In this document: positions 43,994-52,946 of the stretch, in pieces
Position numbering within the stretch: the first letter of the stretch is position 1
Layout: each line of letters begins with the position of its first letter
Program-made: the position numbers and the translations under genes
The notes under the pieces: model-generated
Told to the model about the DNA's origin: nothing
What the model saw: only the letters and a program-made list of their open reading frames with translations
The model's database searches: none
Source of the DNA: JANSXG01 sp024743075
Lineage (GTDB): Bacteria > Planctomycetota > Phycisphaerae > Phycisphaerales > UBA1924
Assembly: GCA_042140185.1 (NCBI GenBank)
Contig: CP159477.1
Coordinates: 2,046,001 to 2,110,000 of the forward strand
Direction: 5' to 3'
Length of the DNA stretch: 64,000 nt

Positions 43994-45559
43994 TTAGAGG
44001 CGGGTGACGTCGGCCGAGTAGTTCGGAGACTCTTTGGTGATGCGGATGTCGTGCGGGTGGCTCTCCACCATCGAAGCCGAGGTGATCCGAACGAACTGGG
44101 CGTGCTGCCGGAACGCGTCGACCGTCTCGCAGCCGCAGTAACCCATCGCTGAACGCAGGCCGCCGACGAGTTGGTAGACGTAGTCGGACAGCCGCCCGCG
44201 ATACGACACCAAGCCCTCGACGCCCTCCGGCACAAACTTGATCTGCGCCAGATCGCCGCGCCGATTGGCCTCGGTGATCTTGTCCGACTGGCCGTAGCGA
44301 TCCGCGGAACCCGCGAACATCGCGCCCTCCGAGCCCATGCCCCGGTACGTCTTGAACCGGCGTCCCTGGCTGATCACCAGCTCGCCCGGGGCCTCGTCCA
44401 GGCCCGCGAAGAGCGAGCCCATCATCACTGTGTTCGCGCCCGCCGCGATGGCCTTGGCGATGTCGCCCGACTGGCGGATACCGCCGTCGGCGATCACCGG
44501 CACTCCGGCGTCTTTGCACACGCTCACCGCGTTCATCACCGCCGTGATCTGCGGCACGCCAACGCCCGTGACCACCCGCGTCGTGCAGATCGAGCCCGGA
44601 CCGATGCCGACCTTCACGGCGTCCGCGCCGGCGTCGATCAACGCCCGCGCTGCCTCGGCCGTCGCTATGTTGCCGGCGATCACCTGCAGGTCCGGCCACT
44701 TCGCCTTGACCTGACGGACTGTCTCGAGCACGTTCTCGGAATGCCCGTGCGCGGTGTCCACGGTGACGACGTCGACCTCGGCAGCGATAAGTGCTTCGAG
44801 GCGGTCAAACTGGAAGACCCCCACTGCCGCACCGCAACGCAGGCGTCCGCGGCTGTCGCGACAGGCACGAGGAAATCGCTCGACCTGATCGAGGTCGCGC
44901 ATCGTGATCAATCCAGCCAGGTTGAAGTCATCATCAACGAGGATCAGCTTCTCGACCTTGGCCTTGTGCAGCAGGCGACCGGCATCCGCGAGCGTCGTCG
45001 TGGGCGGAGCGGTCACGAGGTTGTCCTTGGTCATCACATCGCGGACGAGCTGCGAACCCGAGTCGATGTACTTGAGGTCGCGCTCGGTCAGGATGCCGAC
45101 GACCTTGCCGCCGGTCCGCAACCCGAGGTCGCCGCCCTCCACAACCGGGAAGCCGCTGACGTTGTGCTCGTACATCGCCTGGCGTGCCTCGGCGATGGTG
45201 TTGTCCGGACCGAGCGTGATCGGGTCGGTGATCACGCCGTTCTCGGATCGCTTGACCTTGCTGACCTCGAGCGCCTGCGCCTCGGGCGGCATGTTCTTGT
45301 GGATGATGCCGATGCCGCCCTCTTGGGCAAGAGCGATCGCCAGCGAGGACTCTGTCACGGTGTCCATCGGTGCCGAGACCAGCGGGATGTTCAGCCGGAT
45401 GCCGCGCGTGAGTTGGGTCGCGACGTTGACAGTCCCGGGGGTCACTGTGCTGTGACGCGGGACGAGCAGGACATCGTCGAACGTGACGGCCTCGCCGAGG
45501 AACTTGTGCTGCATGGGATGGGCGTGGAGCGGATCGAGCGTCGCTGCGTAGTCTTCCAT
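43994..45559 (-). CDS. guaB: Inosine-5'-monophosphate dehydrogenase
   Basis: 521 residues. It oxidises IMP to XMP, the committed step of GTP synthesis. The barrel begins EAVTFDDVLLVPRHSTV, two CBS domains occupy about residues 105-225, and the catalytic loop is GIGPGSICTTRVVTGVGVPQ with the active Cys; the flap and IMP-binding GMGSEGAMFAGSADRYGQ follows. A second in-frame ATG at 45514 (MQHKFLGEAVTF) would be closer to the family N-terminus, so the first 15 residues are uncertain. The divergent class-I amidotransferase gene starts 89 bases away. Confidence 0.94.
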   Translation of the reverse strand: MEDYAATLDPLHAHPMQHKFLGEAVTFDDVLLVPRHSTVTPGTVNVATQLTRGIRLNIPLVSAPMDTVTESSLAIALAQEGGIGIIHKNMPPEAQALEVSKVKRSENGVITDPITLGPDNTIAEARQAMYEHNVSGFPVVEGGDLGLRTGGKVVGILTERDLKYIDSGSQLVRDVMTKDNLVTAPPTTTLADAGRLLHKAKVEKLILVDDDFNLAGLITMRDLDQVERFPRACRDSRGRLRCGAAVGVFQFDRLEALIAAEVDVVTVDTAHGHSENVLETVRQVKAKWPDLQVIAGNIATAEAARALIDAGADAVKVGIGPGSICTTRVVTGVGVPQITAVMNAVSVCKDAGVPVIADGGIRQSGDIAKAIAAGANTVMMGSLFAGLDEAPGELVISQGRRFKTYRGMGSEGAMFAGSADRYGQSDKITEANRRGDLAQIKFVPEGVEGLVSYRGRLSDYVYQLVGGLRSAMGYCGCETVDAFRQHAQFVRITSASMVESHPHDIRITKESPNYSADVTRL

Positions 45560-45648
45560 CTGCAGATTCTCGCCGAGCCGACCGACAGCGTCAAACCCGA
45601 TGCACGCCGGTTCGTGTCAAATCAACCACATCGCCGATTCAAGGTGTT

Positions 45649-46344
45649 ATGCCCGTTTCTTCGCCCGTCATCGGGATCACGACGCTGGTGGATGAGCCGA
45701 ACACTCGCATCCGCCGCGCCTACGCCGACGCCGTGTTCCGCGCCGGTGCCACACCGATCCACCTCCCCGTCCCCCGCCCCGAAGACCGCGACCGCGCCGT
45801 CGCCCGCTATCTCGACCTCTGCGAAGGCTTCGTGCTCACCGGGGGCTTCGACCCCGCAACGGAGCGCTACGGCCAGCCGACCGACCCGCGTGTCACCCGC
45901 GAACACCCGGACCGTCAGGCCTTCGAGGAGGCGCTGCTGAACGCCCTTGACCAACGGACACGGACCCCGGTCCTCGGCGTCTGCCTGGGCATGCAACTCA
46001 TGGCTCTCCACGCCGGCGGCACGCTCAATCAGTGGATGAGCGACACCGTGCCTTCCCACGCGGCGCACTACGACGACCATGTCCACCGAATCATCCCGGA
46101 GATCGATCCCGCACCGATCGCCGCGGGAGAGGTCACGAGCTGGCACCGACAGTCCGTCAGCGACCCCGGGCGCCTCCGGGTCGTCGCTCGCGCTGAGGAC
46201 GGCGTCATCGAGGCGGTCGATCTGCCCGATCGCGCGTTCTACCTCGGGGTCCAGTGGCACCCGGAGCGTACCCGCCATGATGCCCTCGGCGACGCGATCT
46301 TCCGGGCGCTGGTCGAGCACTGTCGCCAGCCCGCTTCGCGCTGA
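45649..46344 (+). CDS. Class I glutamine amidotransferase-like hydrolase (peptidase C26 family)
   Basis: 231 residues. The catalytic triad of the C26 family is visible: Cys in GVCLGMQLMAL near residue 107 and His in LGVQWHPERT near 205, with Glu following. LTGGFDPATERYG near 65 matches the GGxD-type loop of gamma-glutamyl-GABA hydrolases (PuuD). It probably hydrolyses a gamma-glutamyl amide in the cytoplasm. AAGGTG before the ATG is a modest ribosome site. It precedes rpe by 17 bases. Confidence 0.85.
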   Translation: MPVSSPVIGITTLVDEPNTRIRRAYADAVFRAGATPIHLPVPRPEDRDRAVARYLDLCEGFVLTGGFDPATERYGQPTDPRVTREHPDRQAFEEALLNALDQRTRTPVLGVCLGMQLMALHAGGTLNQWMSDTVPSHAAHYDDHVHRIIPEIDPAPIAAGEVTSWHRQSVSDPGRLRVVARAEDGVIEAVDLPDRAFYLGVQWHPERTRHDALGDAIFRALVEHCRQPASR

Positions 46345-46349
46345 CCGGC

Positions 46350-46355
46350 TACATT
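46350..46355 (+). promoter_or_regulatory. Putative leaderless -10 (TACATT) for rpe
   Basis: TACATT ends 6 bases before the ATG at 46362, lying just after the upstream stop. Confidence 0.45.
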
Positions 46356-46361
46356 CGCACC

Positions 46362-47123
46362 ATGCCGAAGCAGACCAACCTGTTCACCGTTCGCCCGGAT
46401 TCGCCGCTCGTCGCCCCATCCATTCTCTCCGCTGATTTCGCATCCCTCGGCGAAGACTGTCGCCATGTGCTCGACGCAGCGCCCGATGGAGCGGGCGCCG
46501 ACCTGCTCCACATCGATGTCATGGACGGCCATTTCGTACCGAATCTCACGATGGGCCCAGCCCTCGTGAGATCGCTCCGGGATGCGCTGCCCAAGGCGTT
46601 CTTCGACGTCCATGTGATGGTCACCGACCCGGTTCAGTATGTGGAACCCTTCGCCGAAGCGGGTGCGAACCATCTGACCTTCCACATCGAACCCGTGCTC
46701 GACCCGCGGGCGGGGACCGGCATGTCACCCCTGAGCGGAGACGGCGAGGGCTACGACCCCCTCGAGGTCACCCGGGCGTGCCACGACGCCGGCATGACCG
46801 CCGGCATCGCCATCAACCCGCCGACGCCGATCGACCACCTGCTCGAGCGGCATGACCTCATCGAGGCCGTCGATCTGGTTCTGATCATGTCCGTCAACCC
46901 CGGCTTTAGTGGACAAGCGTTCATCGCCGAGACGCTGGACAAAGCCGCGGCAATCAAGCCAAAACTCCGCGAGGACCAACGCCTCCAGATCGATGGTGGG
47001 GTCAAGCCCGACAACGCATCGATCATTCGGGCAGCCGGCATCGACGTCCTTGTCGCGGCTTCGGCGATTTTCTCTGTTGAGCCCGGCAAACGCGCGGGGG
47101 TCGTGGCCTCGATTCGGGGCTGA
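46362..47123 (+). CDS. rpe: Ribulose-phosphate 3-epimerase
   Basis: 253 residues. It interconverts ribulose 5-phosphate and xylulose 5-phosphate. Motifs: PSILSADFASLGEDC, LLHIDVMDGHFVPNLTMGPALVRSLRD (metal His/Asp), FDVHVMVTDPVQYVEPFAEAGANHLTFHIE, VLIMSVNPGFSGQAFI and LQIDGGVKPDN. An extra loop of about 15 residues follows HIEPV (LDPRAGTGMSPLSGDGEGYD), which is not in standard Rpe. No ribosome site; TACATT lies 6 bases upstream of the ATG. Confidence 0.93.
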   Translation: MPKQTNLFTVRPDSPLVAPSILSADFASLGEDCRHVLDAAPDGAGADLLHIDVMDGHFVPNLTMGPALVRSLRDALPKAFFDVHVMVTDPVQYVEPFAEAGANHLTFHIEPVLDPRAGTGMSPLSGDGEGYDPLEVTRACHDAGMTAGIAINPPTPIDHLLERHDLIEAVDLVLIMSVNPGFSGQAFIAETLDKAAAIKPKLREDQRLQIDGGVKPDNASIIRAAGIDVLVAASAIFSVEPGKRAGVVASIRG

Positions 47124-47298
47124 TACAGCCAAAAACGTCCGATACGACGCCCGATAACATCGCATATACCTTTCAGAATCCGTACACAATCATCGATCAA
47201 GACTGGATGGACCTTGGATCGTCTGCCGATGCGCTGGTACCCTTTGCCTCAATCCGGTCCGACCCGGACCCAACGCGAGACCGCGACCTCCTCCTCAC

Positions 47299-47952
47299 AT
47301 GGCCAAGACCAGCACATTTCGCCTCCTGCTGATCCGCTGCGCCCAGACCGAGTGGGACGCTGTCGGTCGACTGCAGGGGAGCGCCGACCTGCCGCTTTCT
47401 GAACAAGGTCGCGCCTGGGCCAGTGGGCTGGGCGAGCGCCTTGCCAGCGACGAAGACGCCCTGCCGAAGCCCGGCCTCGTCCTCCACGCTTCGGACGAGG
47501 CATCGACCGAGACCGCCTCGATCCTCGCCGGTCCTTCAAAGGCACGCACGAAGGCGATTCCCGAGTTCAGCGCGATGTCGCTCGGCCTCTGGGAAGGCCT
47601 GCGCCGCGAAGAACTCACCGAGCGCCATCCCAAGAATTTCAGCCAGTGGCAGTCCGACCCCGGCTCGATCAACCCGCCCGAGGGCGAGGCTCTTTCCACG
47701 GTCCAGACCCGCGTCCTCGCGGCCATCGCCCGCGCCGCCGACAAGCACCCGAAGAAGCGGGTCGCGATCGTTCTCCGCCCGATCGAGTACGAGCTCGTCC
47801 GGCGTGTCATGATGTCGTTGACCGGCGTCGAATCGTCCGCGCCAGCGGAACCGTTCTGGCCGAAACCCGACGAAGGCTCAACCGTCGAACTGTTCACCAT
47901 CAACCCGGGCGACCTCCAGGGCCTGCTCGGACAGACCAAGGCAAGCGCATGA
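47299..47952 (+). CDS. Histidine-phosphatase-superfamily pseudoenzyme coupled to accD
   Basis: 217 residues. The overall layout follows phosphoglycerate-mutase-like phosphatases: LLLIRCAQTEWDAVGRLQGSADLPLSEQGRAWASGL aligns with the LVRHGETxWNxxGRxQGxxDxPLxxxG signature. But the catalytic His is Cys14 (RCAQ for RHGE), the SSDLxRAxQTA helix reads HASDEASTETAS, and the second His in the C-terminal SHG motif is lost (AIVLRPIEYELV). It is therefore very likely catalytically dead. Its TGA overlaps the accD ATG (ATGA), so production is tied to accD. Role unknown; it may be structural or regulatory for carboxyltransferase or bind phosphate. Confidence 0.75.
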   Translation: MAKTSTFRLLLIRCAQTEWDAVGRLQGSADLPLSEQGRAWASGLGERLASDEDALPKPGLVLHASDEASTETASILAGPSKARTKAIPEFSAMSLGLWEGLRREELTERHPKNFSQWQSDPGSINPPEGEALSTVQTRVLAAIARAADKHPKKRVAIVLRPIEYELVRRVMMSLTGVESSAPAEPFWPKPDEGSTVELFTINPGDLQGLLGQTKASA

Positions 47953-48791
47953 CTCAGGCCGCTCCAAAGACATGGAACGAACTGAAATCCCCCACCACCG
48001 GCAGAGTCCCCGAAGGGCTCTGGCTCCGCTGCCCTGCGTGCTCCAGCATGATCTACCGGAAGCAGATGGAGTCGAACCTCAAGGTCTGCCCGGAATGCGA
48101 GCACCACTTCCGGGTCGGCGGCGCGCAGCGCGTCCGGCAGCTCGTCGACGACGGCTCCTTCGAGCCGATGTTCACCAACCTCACCACCATCGACCCGCTG
48201 AAGTTCACGGACATCGTTCCGTATAAGGACCGCCTTAAGAAGGAACAGGCCAAGACCGGCCAGCTCGAGGGCTGCCAGGCCGGGCACGCCTTCATCAAAG
48301 GCCGTGCCGTCATGCTCGCGGTGCTCGACACCGACTTTTTCATGGGCTCGCTGTCCTCGGTCGTCGGTGAGAAGCTCACCCGCGCGATCGAACACGCGCT
48401 TGAGAACGACCTGCCGCTGATCATCGTCTCCGGCTCGGGCGGCGCCCGCATGCAGGAGTCGACGCTCAGCCTTATGCAGATGGCCAAAACGTCCGCCGCC
48501 CTCGCGAAATTCGACGACGCCGGGGGCCTGTTCATCAGCGTCCTGACCGACCCGACCTACGGCGGCGTCACCGCGTCCTTCGCGATGCTCGGCGACATCC
48601 ACCTCGCCGAACCCAAGGCTCGCATCGGTTTCGCCGGCGCACGCGTGATCCAGCAGACCATCCGGCAGGAACTGCCCGAGGGATTCCAGACCGCCGAGTT
48701 TCTGCTGAAGGCCGGCATCGTCGATCGGGTCGTGCCGCGGCGCGAACTGCGCAACGAGATCGCACGCATCATCGACTACGCCGGCAAGTAG
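47949..48791 (+). CDS. accD: Acetyl-CoA carboxylase carboxyltransferase subunit beta
   Basis: 280 residues. With AccA it carboxylates acetyl-CoA to malonyl-CoA for fatty acid synthesis. The N-terminal zinc ribbon CPAC...CPEC (residues about 29-49) and the carboxyltransferase core are clear: VMLAVLDTDFFMGSLSSVVGEK, VSGSGGARMQESTLSLMQMAKTSAAL, DPTYGGVTASFAMLGD and KARIGFAGARVIQQTIRQELPEGFQTAEF. The ATG overlaps the previous stop by 4 bases. Confidence 0.95.
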   Translation: MTQAAPKTWNELKSPTTGRVPEGLWLRCPACSSMIYRKQMESNLKVCPECEHHFRVGGAQRVRQLVDDGSFEPMFTNLTTIDPLKFTDIVPYKDRLKKEQAKTGQLEGCQAGHAFIKGRAVMLAVLDTDFFMGSLSSVVGEKLTRAIEHALENDLPLIIVSGSGGARMQESTLSLMQMAKTSAALAKFDDAGGLFISVLTDPTYGGVTASFAMLGDIHLAEPKARIGFAGARVIQQTIRQELPEGFQTAEFLLKAGIVDRVVPRRELRNEIARIIDYAGK

Positions 48792-48816
48792 CTCCCGCCC
48801 GCGCTGACCCCTCGGC

Positions 48817-48822
48817 TACAGT
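48817..48822 (+). promoter_or_regulatory. Putative leaderless -10 (TACAGT) for lnt
   Basis: TACAGT ends 6 bases before the GTG start at 48829, and GCTGACC precedes it as in the rpe promoter. Confidence 0.45.
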
Positions 48823-48828
48823 GCCCGC

Positions 48829-50544
48829 GTGACCTCCTCTCCCCAACCGCGACGCCCTTCCCAGCCGCTGCTCTACGGTGTCGGCCTCGGTGCATCCCAC
48901 GCGCTGCTGCTCTGGCTCGCATTCCCGCCGGTCGGCTTCGGGTTGCTCGGCGTCATCGCTCCGATCCCCCTGTTCCTGCTCGCGCTACAGACCGACCGCC
49001 CGTGGTGCACCAGGCTCGGTGTCGCGATCGGAACACTCCCGTTCTGGGCGTACCACCACTGGTGGGTCTTTGCGGTGTCGGGCGCGGGCGCACCTCCGCT
49101 GATCGTGCTCCAGTCACTCTGGGCGGGCCTTTTCGTCGCGATCGGCGCGATCTGTTCCAAGCGCCTCCGGCCCTGGCAGAAGCCCGTCGCCCTCGCGCTC
49201 GTCTGGTCCGGTGTCGAATTCTTCCGGGGACGCCTGTTCTTCGATGGCTACCCCTGGTTCCTCAGCGCCCACCCGCTGGCCGACCTTCCGCTGGCGAAAT
49301 GGGCATCGGTCATCGGGGTCTACGGTGTGGGCCTGCTGGTTGCGCTGCTCGGCGCTTCGTTCGCACACGCCGCGATCAGCCGATCGCCGGGCTGGCGCAA
49401 AGCCATCCTCCCGCTCGCGTGCCTCCTGTTGCTCGCCTTCGGCGGGCTGCTTCCCACGCTATCCTCCGACGGGGCCGCGCGCATCGCGGTCGTTCAGACC
49501 AACCTGCCCCAGAACAACAAACTCGCATGGGATCTGAACGATCGGATCGAACGCTTCCGCACCTGGGCATCCCTCAGCGCCGAAGCCGGGGCGATGCAGC
49601 CGCCGCCGCACCTGATCGTCTGGCCGGAGACCATGTTCCCCGGCGCAACGCTCTCGCCGGAAGCCATCACCGAGTTCGAACGGTTCGAGCGGTCACAGGG
49701 GCGGTCCGGGAGCATCGGCACTCTGTTCGTCGCGCCGTTGCTCGAACTGCAGGACCAGATCCGCGTGCCGATGCTCCTCGGCGCGATCGGCTACGACAAA
49801 CTCGCCATTAGCACCGAGCCCGACGGCGGCCTGCGTCTCGATCGCGACGCCTCTTACAACTCGGCCTTCCTGCTTGCCCACGGCCGGATCGATCCAGCCC
49901 GGTACGACAAGATCTTCCTGACGCCCTTCGGCGAGACGATGCCGTACATCTCGGCCTTCCCGGCACTGGAGCGGGCTCTGCTCGATTTCGCCGCCGGCGG
50001 CATGAACTTTGATCTCAGCGCCGGGACCGTCCCCGTCCGGTTCGAGGTCGAGACCGAGGAAGCGGGCACGCTTCGAATCGCCACGCCGATCTGTTTCGAA
50101 GCCACGATCGCCCATGTCTGCCGTCGCCTCGTCTACGACGATGCGGAACGCCAGGCCGACATGCTTGTCAACCTCACCAACGACGGTTGGTTCGGTTCCT
50201 TCGACGCCGGGCGGGCCAACCACCTTCTGATCGCCCGCTGGCGGGCCATCGAACTCGGTACGCCCATCGTCCGAGCGGCGAACACCGGGATCAGTTGTGT
50301 CGTAGACGCACGGGGCAGGGTGCTCAAGGCCGCCGCCCCGCGCCAGCCGGCAGACCTCCTGCCGGTGGAAGTTCCGCTACCGGGCGGTGCGCAGACGATA
50401 TATGCGAGGATCGGTGACGTCGCCGGATGGCTGGCAACCCTCGCGACGCTCGCGCTGCTGGGCTTCGCCTGCTGGACCCGACGGTTCGACCGAGAATCCC
50501 GAGACACCAATCCTTCCGAGCCGAAACCGAGCCCGCGACTATGA
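48829..50544 (+). CDS. lnt: Apolipoprotein N-acyltransferase
   Basis: 571 residues. It adds the third acyl chain to bacterial lipoproteins in the inner membrane. Six or more membrane helices occupy the first 210 residues (LGASHALLLWLAFPP, GFGLLGVIAPIPLFLLAL and others); the nitrilase domain follows with catalytic Glu in VWPETMFPG near residue 266, Lys in KIFLTPFGE near 364 and Cys in TPICFEATIAHVC near 423. The C-terminus has a final helix (VAGWLATLATLALLGFACW). The GTG start has no ribosome site but a TACAGT hexamer 6 bases upstream. Its stop overlaps the lipoprotein gene that follows. Confidence 0.92.
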   Translation: MTSSPQPRRPSQPLLYGVGLGASHALLLWLAFPPVGFGLLGVIAPIPLFLLALQTDRPWCTRLGVAIGTLPFWAYHHWWVFAVSGAGAPPLIVLQSLWAGLFVAIGAICSKRLRPWQKPVALALVWSGVEFFRGRLFFDGYPWFLSAHPLADLPLAKWASVIGVYGVGLLVALLGASFAHAAISRSPGWRKAILPLACLLLLAFGGLLPTLSSDGAARIAVVQTNLPQNNKLAWDLNDRIERFRTWASLSAEAGAMQPPPHLIVWPETMFPGATLSPEAITEFERFERSQGRSGSIGTLFVAPLLELQDQIRVPMLLGAIGYDKLAISTEPDGGLRLDRDASYNSAFLLAHGRIDPARYDKIFLTPFGETMPYISAFPALERALLDFAAGGMNFDLSAGTVPVRFEVETEEAGTLRIATPICFEATIAHVCRRLVYDDAERQADMLVNLTNDGWFGSFDAGRANHLLIARWRAIELGTPIVRAANTGISCVVDARGRVLKAAAPRQPADLLPVEVPLPGGAQTIYARIGDVAGWLATLATLALLGFACWTRRFDRESRDTNPSEPKPSPRL

Positions 50545-51737
50545 CCAGACGCTCCCGCACGACCTCGACCACCATCCTTGCACTGCTTGCCGCCACCGCG
50601 GCCGGGTGCACAGGTTCATCCGGCCCAACCGCTGCGACGAACTCGGCACCGAGTGTGACGCTGGTCGGCTTCGATGGGTTCGAAGCACCTCCCCGCCCGC
50701 TGGACGACTACGACAAGCCGCTGGTCCGTTCGACGCTCCGCGAATCGGCTCTGGAAGTGCTTGAGGCCGCGGCCTTCTCGGAATCCTCACTGCTGCGCGC
50801 GAACGCGATCGAATCCTTGCAAGTCGTCCCCAACCGGGTGGACGCGGTCGCACGTGCCGGCCTCACCGACACCAACCCCGGCGTGCGGTTCGCATCGCTG
50901 ATGACGATCGGCAAGCTCCGGTTGCAGTCGTCGCGACAGTTCCTCCGGCCGCTGCTTTCTGACACCGACCCACACGTCCGCATGGCGGCGATCTACGCGC
51001 TCACTCGCTTCGGCGAGACCGTCGATCAGACCCCGCTGGCGAACAACCTGCTCACCGGCGATTCCCCCGTGCGAGCGCAGGCAGCGTACATCCTTGGTGA
51101 GATCGGCAATCCTTCCGCGGTGCCCATGCTCCGCGACACCGCGGCGCCGCCCCAGCGACTGGAAGGGTCGGACGGCCGACCGCTGGAGAAGCCAGCCCGA
51201 CGCATCGACGAGACGCTCTTCAGGCTCCAGACCGCCGAAGCGCTCATGAAACTGGGCGATGACCGGGTCCGCCATGTGATCCACTCGGCGCTCTATCCGG
51301 CGGTCCGCGACGATCTCGAAGCCGCCGTGCTCGCTGCGCAGATCCTCGGCGAGTTGCGCGACGAGACCGCTATCCGTCAGCTCGTCGAGCTCATCGAGCA
51401 GCCCGCTGCGGATTCGCCTCAGACCAGCGACCCGCGCGAACGCGTGTTCCTCCAGCCGATCGAACTCCGGCTGGCCGCCGCGACCGCCGTCGCAAAAATG
51501 GGCGACACCGGCGGGGTGTATGTGGCGGACTCAGCACTCTCCTCACCGGATCCGGCGGTTCGCGCTCAGGCATGCTTCCTCTACGCCGCCGCCGCTGAGG
51601 TTCGCGACCGGGGGTCCGCGGGTCAGGCGGCGCTCCGACTGGACCTTGCCAAGCTGGAAACCCTCCTGAGCGACCCGAATCCGCTCGTCCGGGTCTCCGC
51701 GGCGGCCGGGCTGCTGCGTGCCCTCGAACGCGGCTGA
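50541..51737 (+). CDS. HEAT-repeat lipoprotein
   Basis: 398 residues. A lipoprotein signal peptide ends LLAATAAGC, with Cys23 as the acylation site. After a linker, residues 65-395 are built of HEAT-like alpha-helical repeats, for example LRANAIESLQVVPNRVDAVARAGLTDTNPGVRFASLMTIGKL and VRAQAAYILGEIGNPSAVPML. Such solenoids bind other proteins. It overlaps the lnt stop by ATGA, a fitting partnership since Lnt matures lipoproteins. Function unknown. Confidence 0.82.
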   Translation: MTRRSRTTSTTILALLAATAAGCTGSSGPTAATNSAPSVTLVGFDGFEAPPRPLDDYDKPLVRSTLRESALEVLEAAAFSESSLLRANAIESLQVVPNRVDAVARAGLTDTNPGVRFASLMTIGKLRLQSSRQFLRPLLSDTDPHVRMAAIYALTRFGETVDQTPLANNLLTGDSPVRAQAAYILGEIGNPSAVPMLRDTAAPPQRLEGSDGRPLEKPARRIDETLFRLQTAEALMKLGDDRVRHVIHSALYPAVRDDLEAAVLAAQILGELRDETAIRQLVELIEQPAADSPQTSDPRERVFLQPIELRLAAATAVAKMGDTGGVYVADSALSSPDPAVRAQACFLYAAAAEVRDRGSAGQAALRLDLAKLETLLSDPNPLVRVSAAAGLLRALERG

Positions 51738-52054
51738 GCCCCGGCGTACCGATCCAAGCTTGCCCAGATTCATGCCGCGCGCGACACCGGCTCGCCATGC
51801 ATCGGTGGTTATGTGCAGAAATCGGACACCCGGTTGGGTTGACAGGTTGAAGCCCGCCGGGGATCCTCCTGATCCTGCTCGGTACAGAGCGGCTGCTCCG
51901 ACGGAACCAATCGGTCGTCGGAGCCGAATCGTGTCAGAGTCCCCCCGTACGACGGCGTGGTTCAACCACCCGGCCGGCCGGGCACACCGGAGTTTTCCCT
52001 GGGGCAGCACATTCCACCCCACGGACCGCTGGAACGCGGTTGAGGAGTAAAGCC
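51738..52054. other. Intergenic region with TTGACA hexamer
   Basis: A TTGACA sequence at 51839-51844 could be a -35 box; no good -10 box lies 16-18 bases downstream. A CCGACGG...TCGTCGG-type inverted repeat lies near 51898-51920. GAGGAG at 52042-52047 is the ribosome site of the next gene. No small ORF is convincing. Confidence 0.4.
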
Positions 52055-52894
52055 TTGCATATTTTGACCAAGTTCTTTGTCTTCATCGCGGCCATCCTGA
52101 GTGTGCTGCTCGCCGGCCTCTCGATCGCGTACACCTTCAACGCGAACGAGATCGCCTCTCAGATCACTCGCGCGAACGCGGCAGCGACCGCGGCTCAGAA
52201 CGAAGCCGAGTCACGGATCCTCGAGGCGGAGCGCGAAACCAGCCAGCTGAAGAGCGAACTCAACTCGCTCGAGGCAACCGTCGCGGGTCGCGACACGCGG
52301 ATCGCGCAACTCGAAGGCGATCTCGCCCGCCTCGCGACCGAGAACGCCCGCCTCGAAACCGCGCAGGCGACCTATTCGACGCGCATCGACGAGTTCACCA
52401 CCCTCATCGCAACGGCTCAGGAACTCGACGCCGCCCGCGCCGAGGAACTGCGCGGCCTGCGTGACGACCTGCTGGGCTCCGCCCGCAAGGAAATCGCCCT
52501 GACCGATCGCATCAACGATCTCGTCTCGCAGCTCGAGGTCGCCCAGGCGACCGTCCGCTCGCTTCAGGAATCGATCGTTGCCCTCCAGGAGGGCGGCGAA
52601 ACCTCCGGCGGTTCCGCGTCCCGCACGCCCACTGCTCCCGAAGGCTTCCGCGCCCGAGTCACCGACGTCAGCACCGACGCCTCCGGTCGAGTCCTCGTCG
52701 CCATCGACGCCGGGTCCAGCGACGGCCTCCGCGAGGGCACCCGCCTGAGCGTTTCCGACCGCAACGGCTTCGTCTCGGTGATCGTCATCGACCAGGTCAA
52801 CCTGAACAACGCCACCGGCTACGTGGACTCGCGCCGCTCGACCAGCCGCACTCCGTCGGCCGGCGCCGTCGTCGTCCCCGCCGTCACCTTCTGA
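52055..52894 (+). CDS. Membrane-anchored coiled-coil protein
   Basis: 279 residues with a TTG start that has GAGGAG about 8 bases upstream; an in-frame TTG at 52040 overlaps that site. One membrane helix (residues 4-27, TKFFVFIAAILSVLLAGLSIAY) is followed by a long heptad-rich helix from about 35 to 185 (AATAAQNEAESRILEAERETSQLKSEL...). The C-terminal 75 residues form a beta-rich domain (VTDVSTDASGRVLVAIDAGSSDGLREGTRLSV). The design recalls MreC-like or scaffold proteins. It lies before a small membrane-protein gene and mreBCD. Confidence 0.72.
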   Translation: MHILTKFFVFIAAILSVLLAGLSIAYTFNANEIASQITRANAAATAAQNEAESRILEAERETSQLKSELNSLEATVAGRDTRIAQLEGDLARLATENARLETAQATYSTRIDEFTTLIATAQELDAARAEELRGLRDDLLGSARKEIALTDRINDLVSQLEVAQATVRSLQESIVALQEGGETSGGSASRTPTAPEGFRARVTDVSTDASGRVLVAIDAGSSDGLREGTRLSVSDRNGFVSVIVIDQVNLNNATGYVDSRRSTSRTPSAGAVVVPAVTF

Positions 52895-52946
52895 TTCCCG
52901 GCTCCGTCCCGGTTACTCCACGCAAGAAACGAAAGCGAGCCGAATC

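Noticed and set aside
44171..45940. 589-residue open frame on the plus strand
   Set aside because: Antisense to guaB, with conserved motifs only on the minus strand.
51839..51844. TTGACA as the -35 box of a sigma-70 promoter
   Set aside because: No TATAAT-like hexamer lies 16-18 bases downstream, so the match may be chance.
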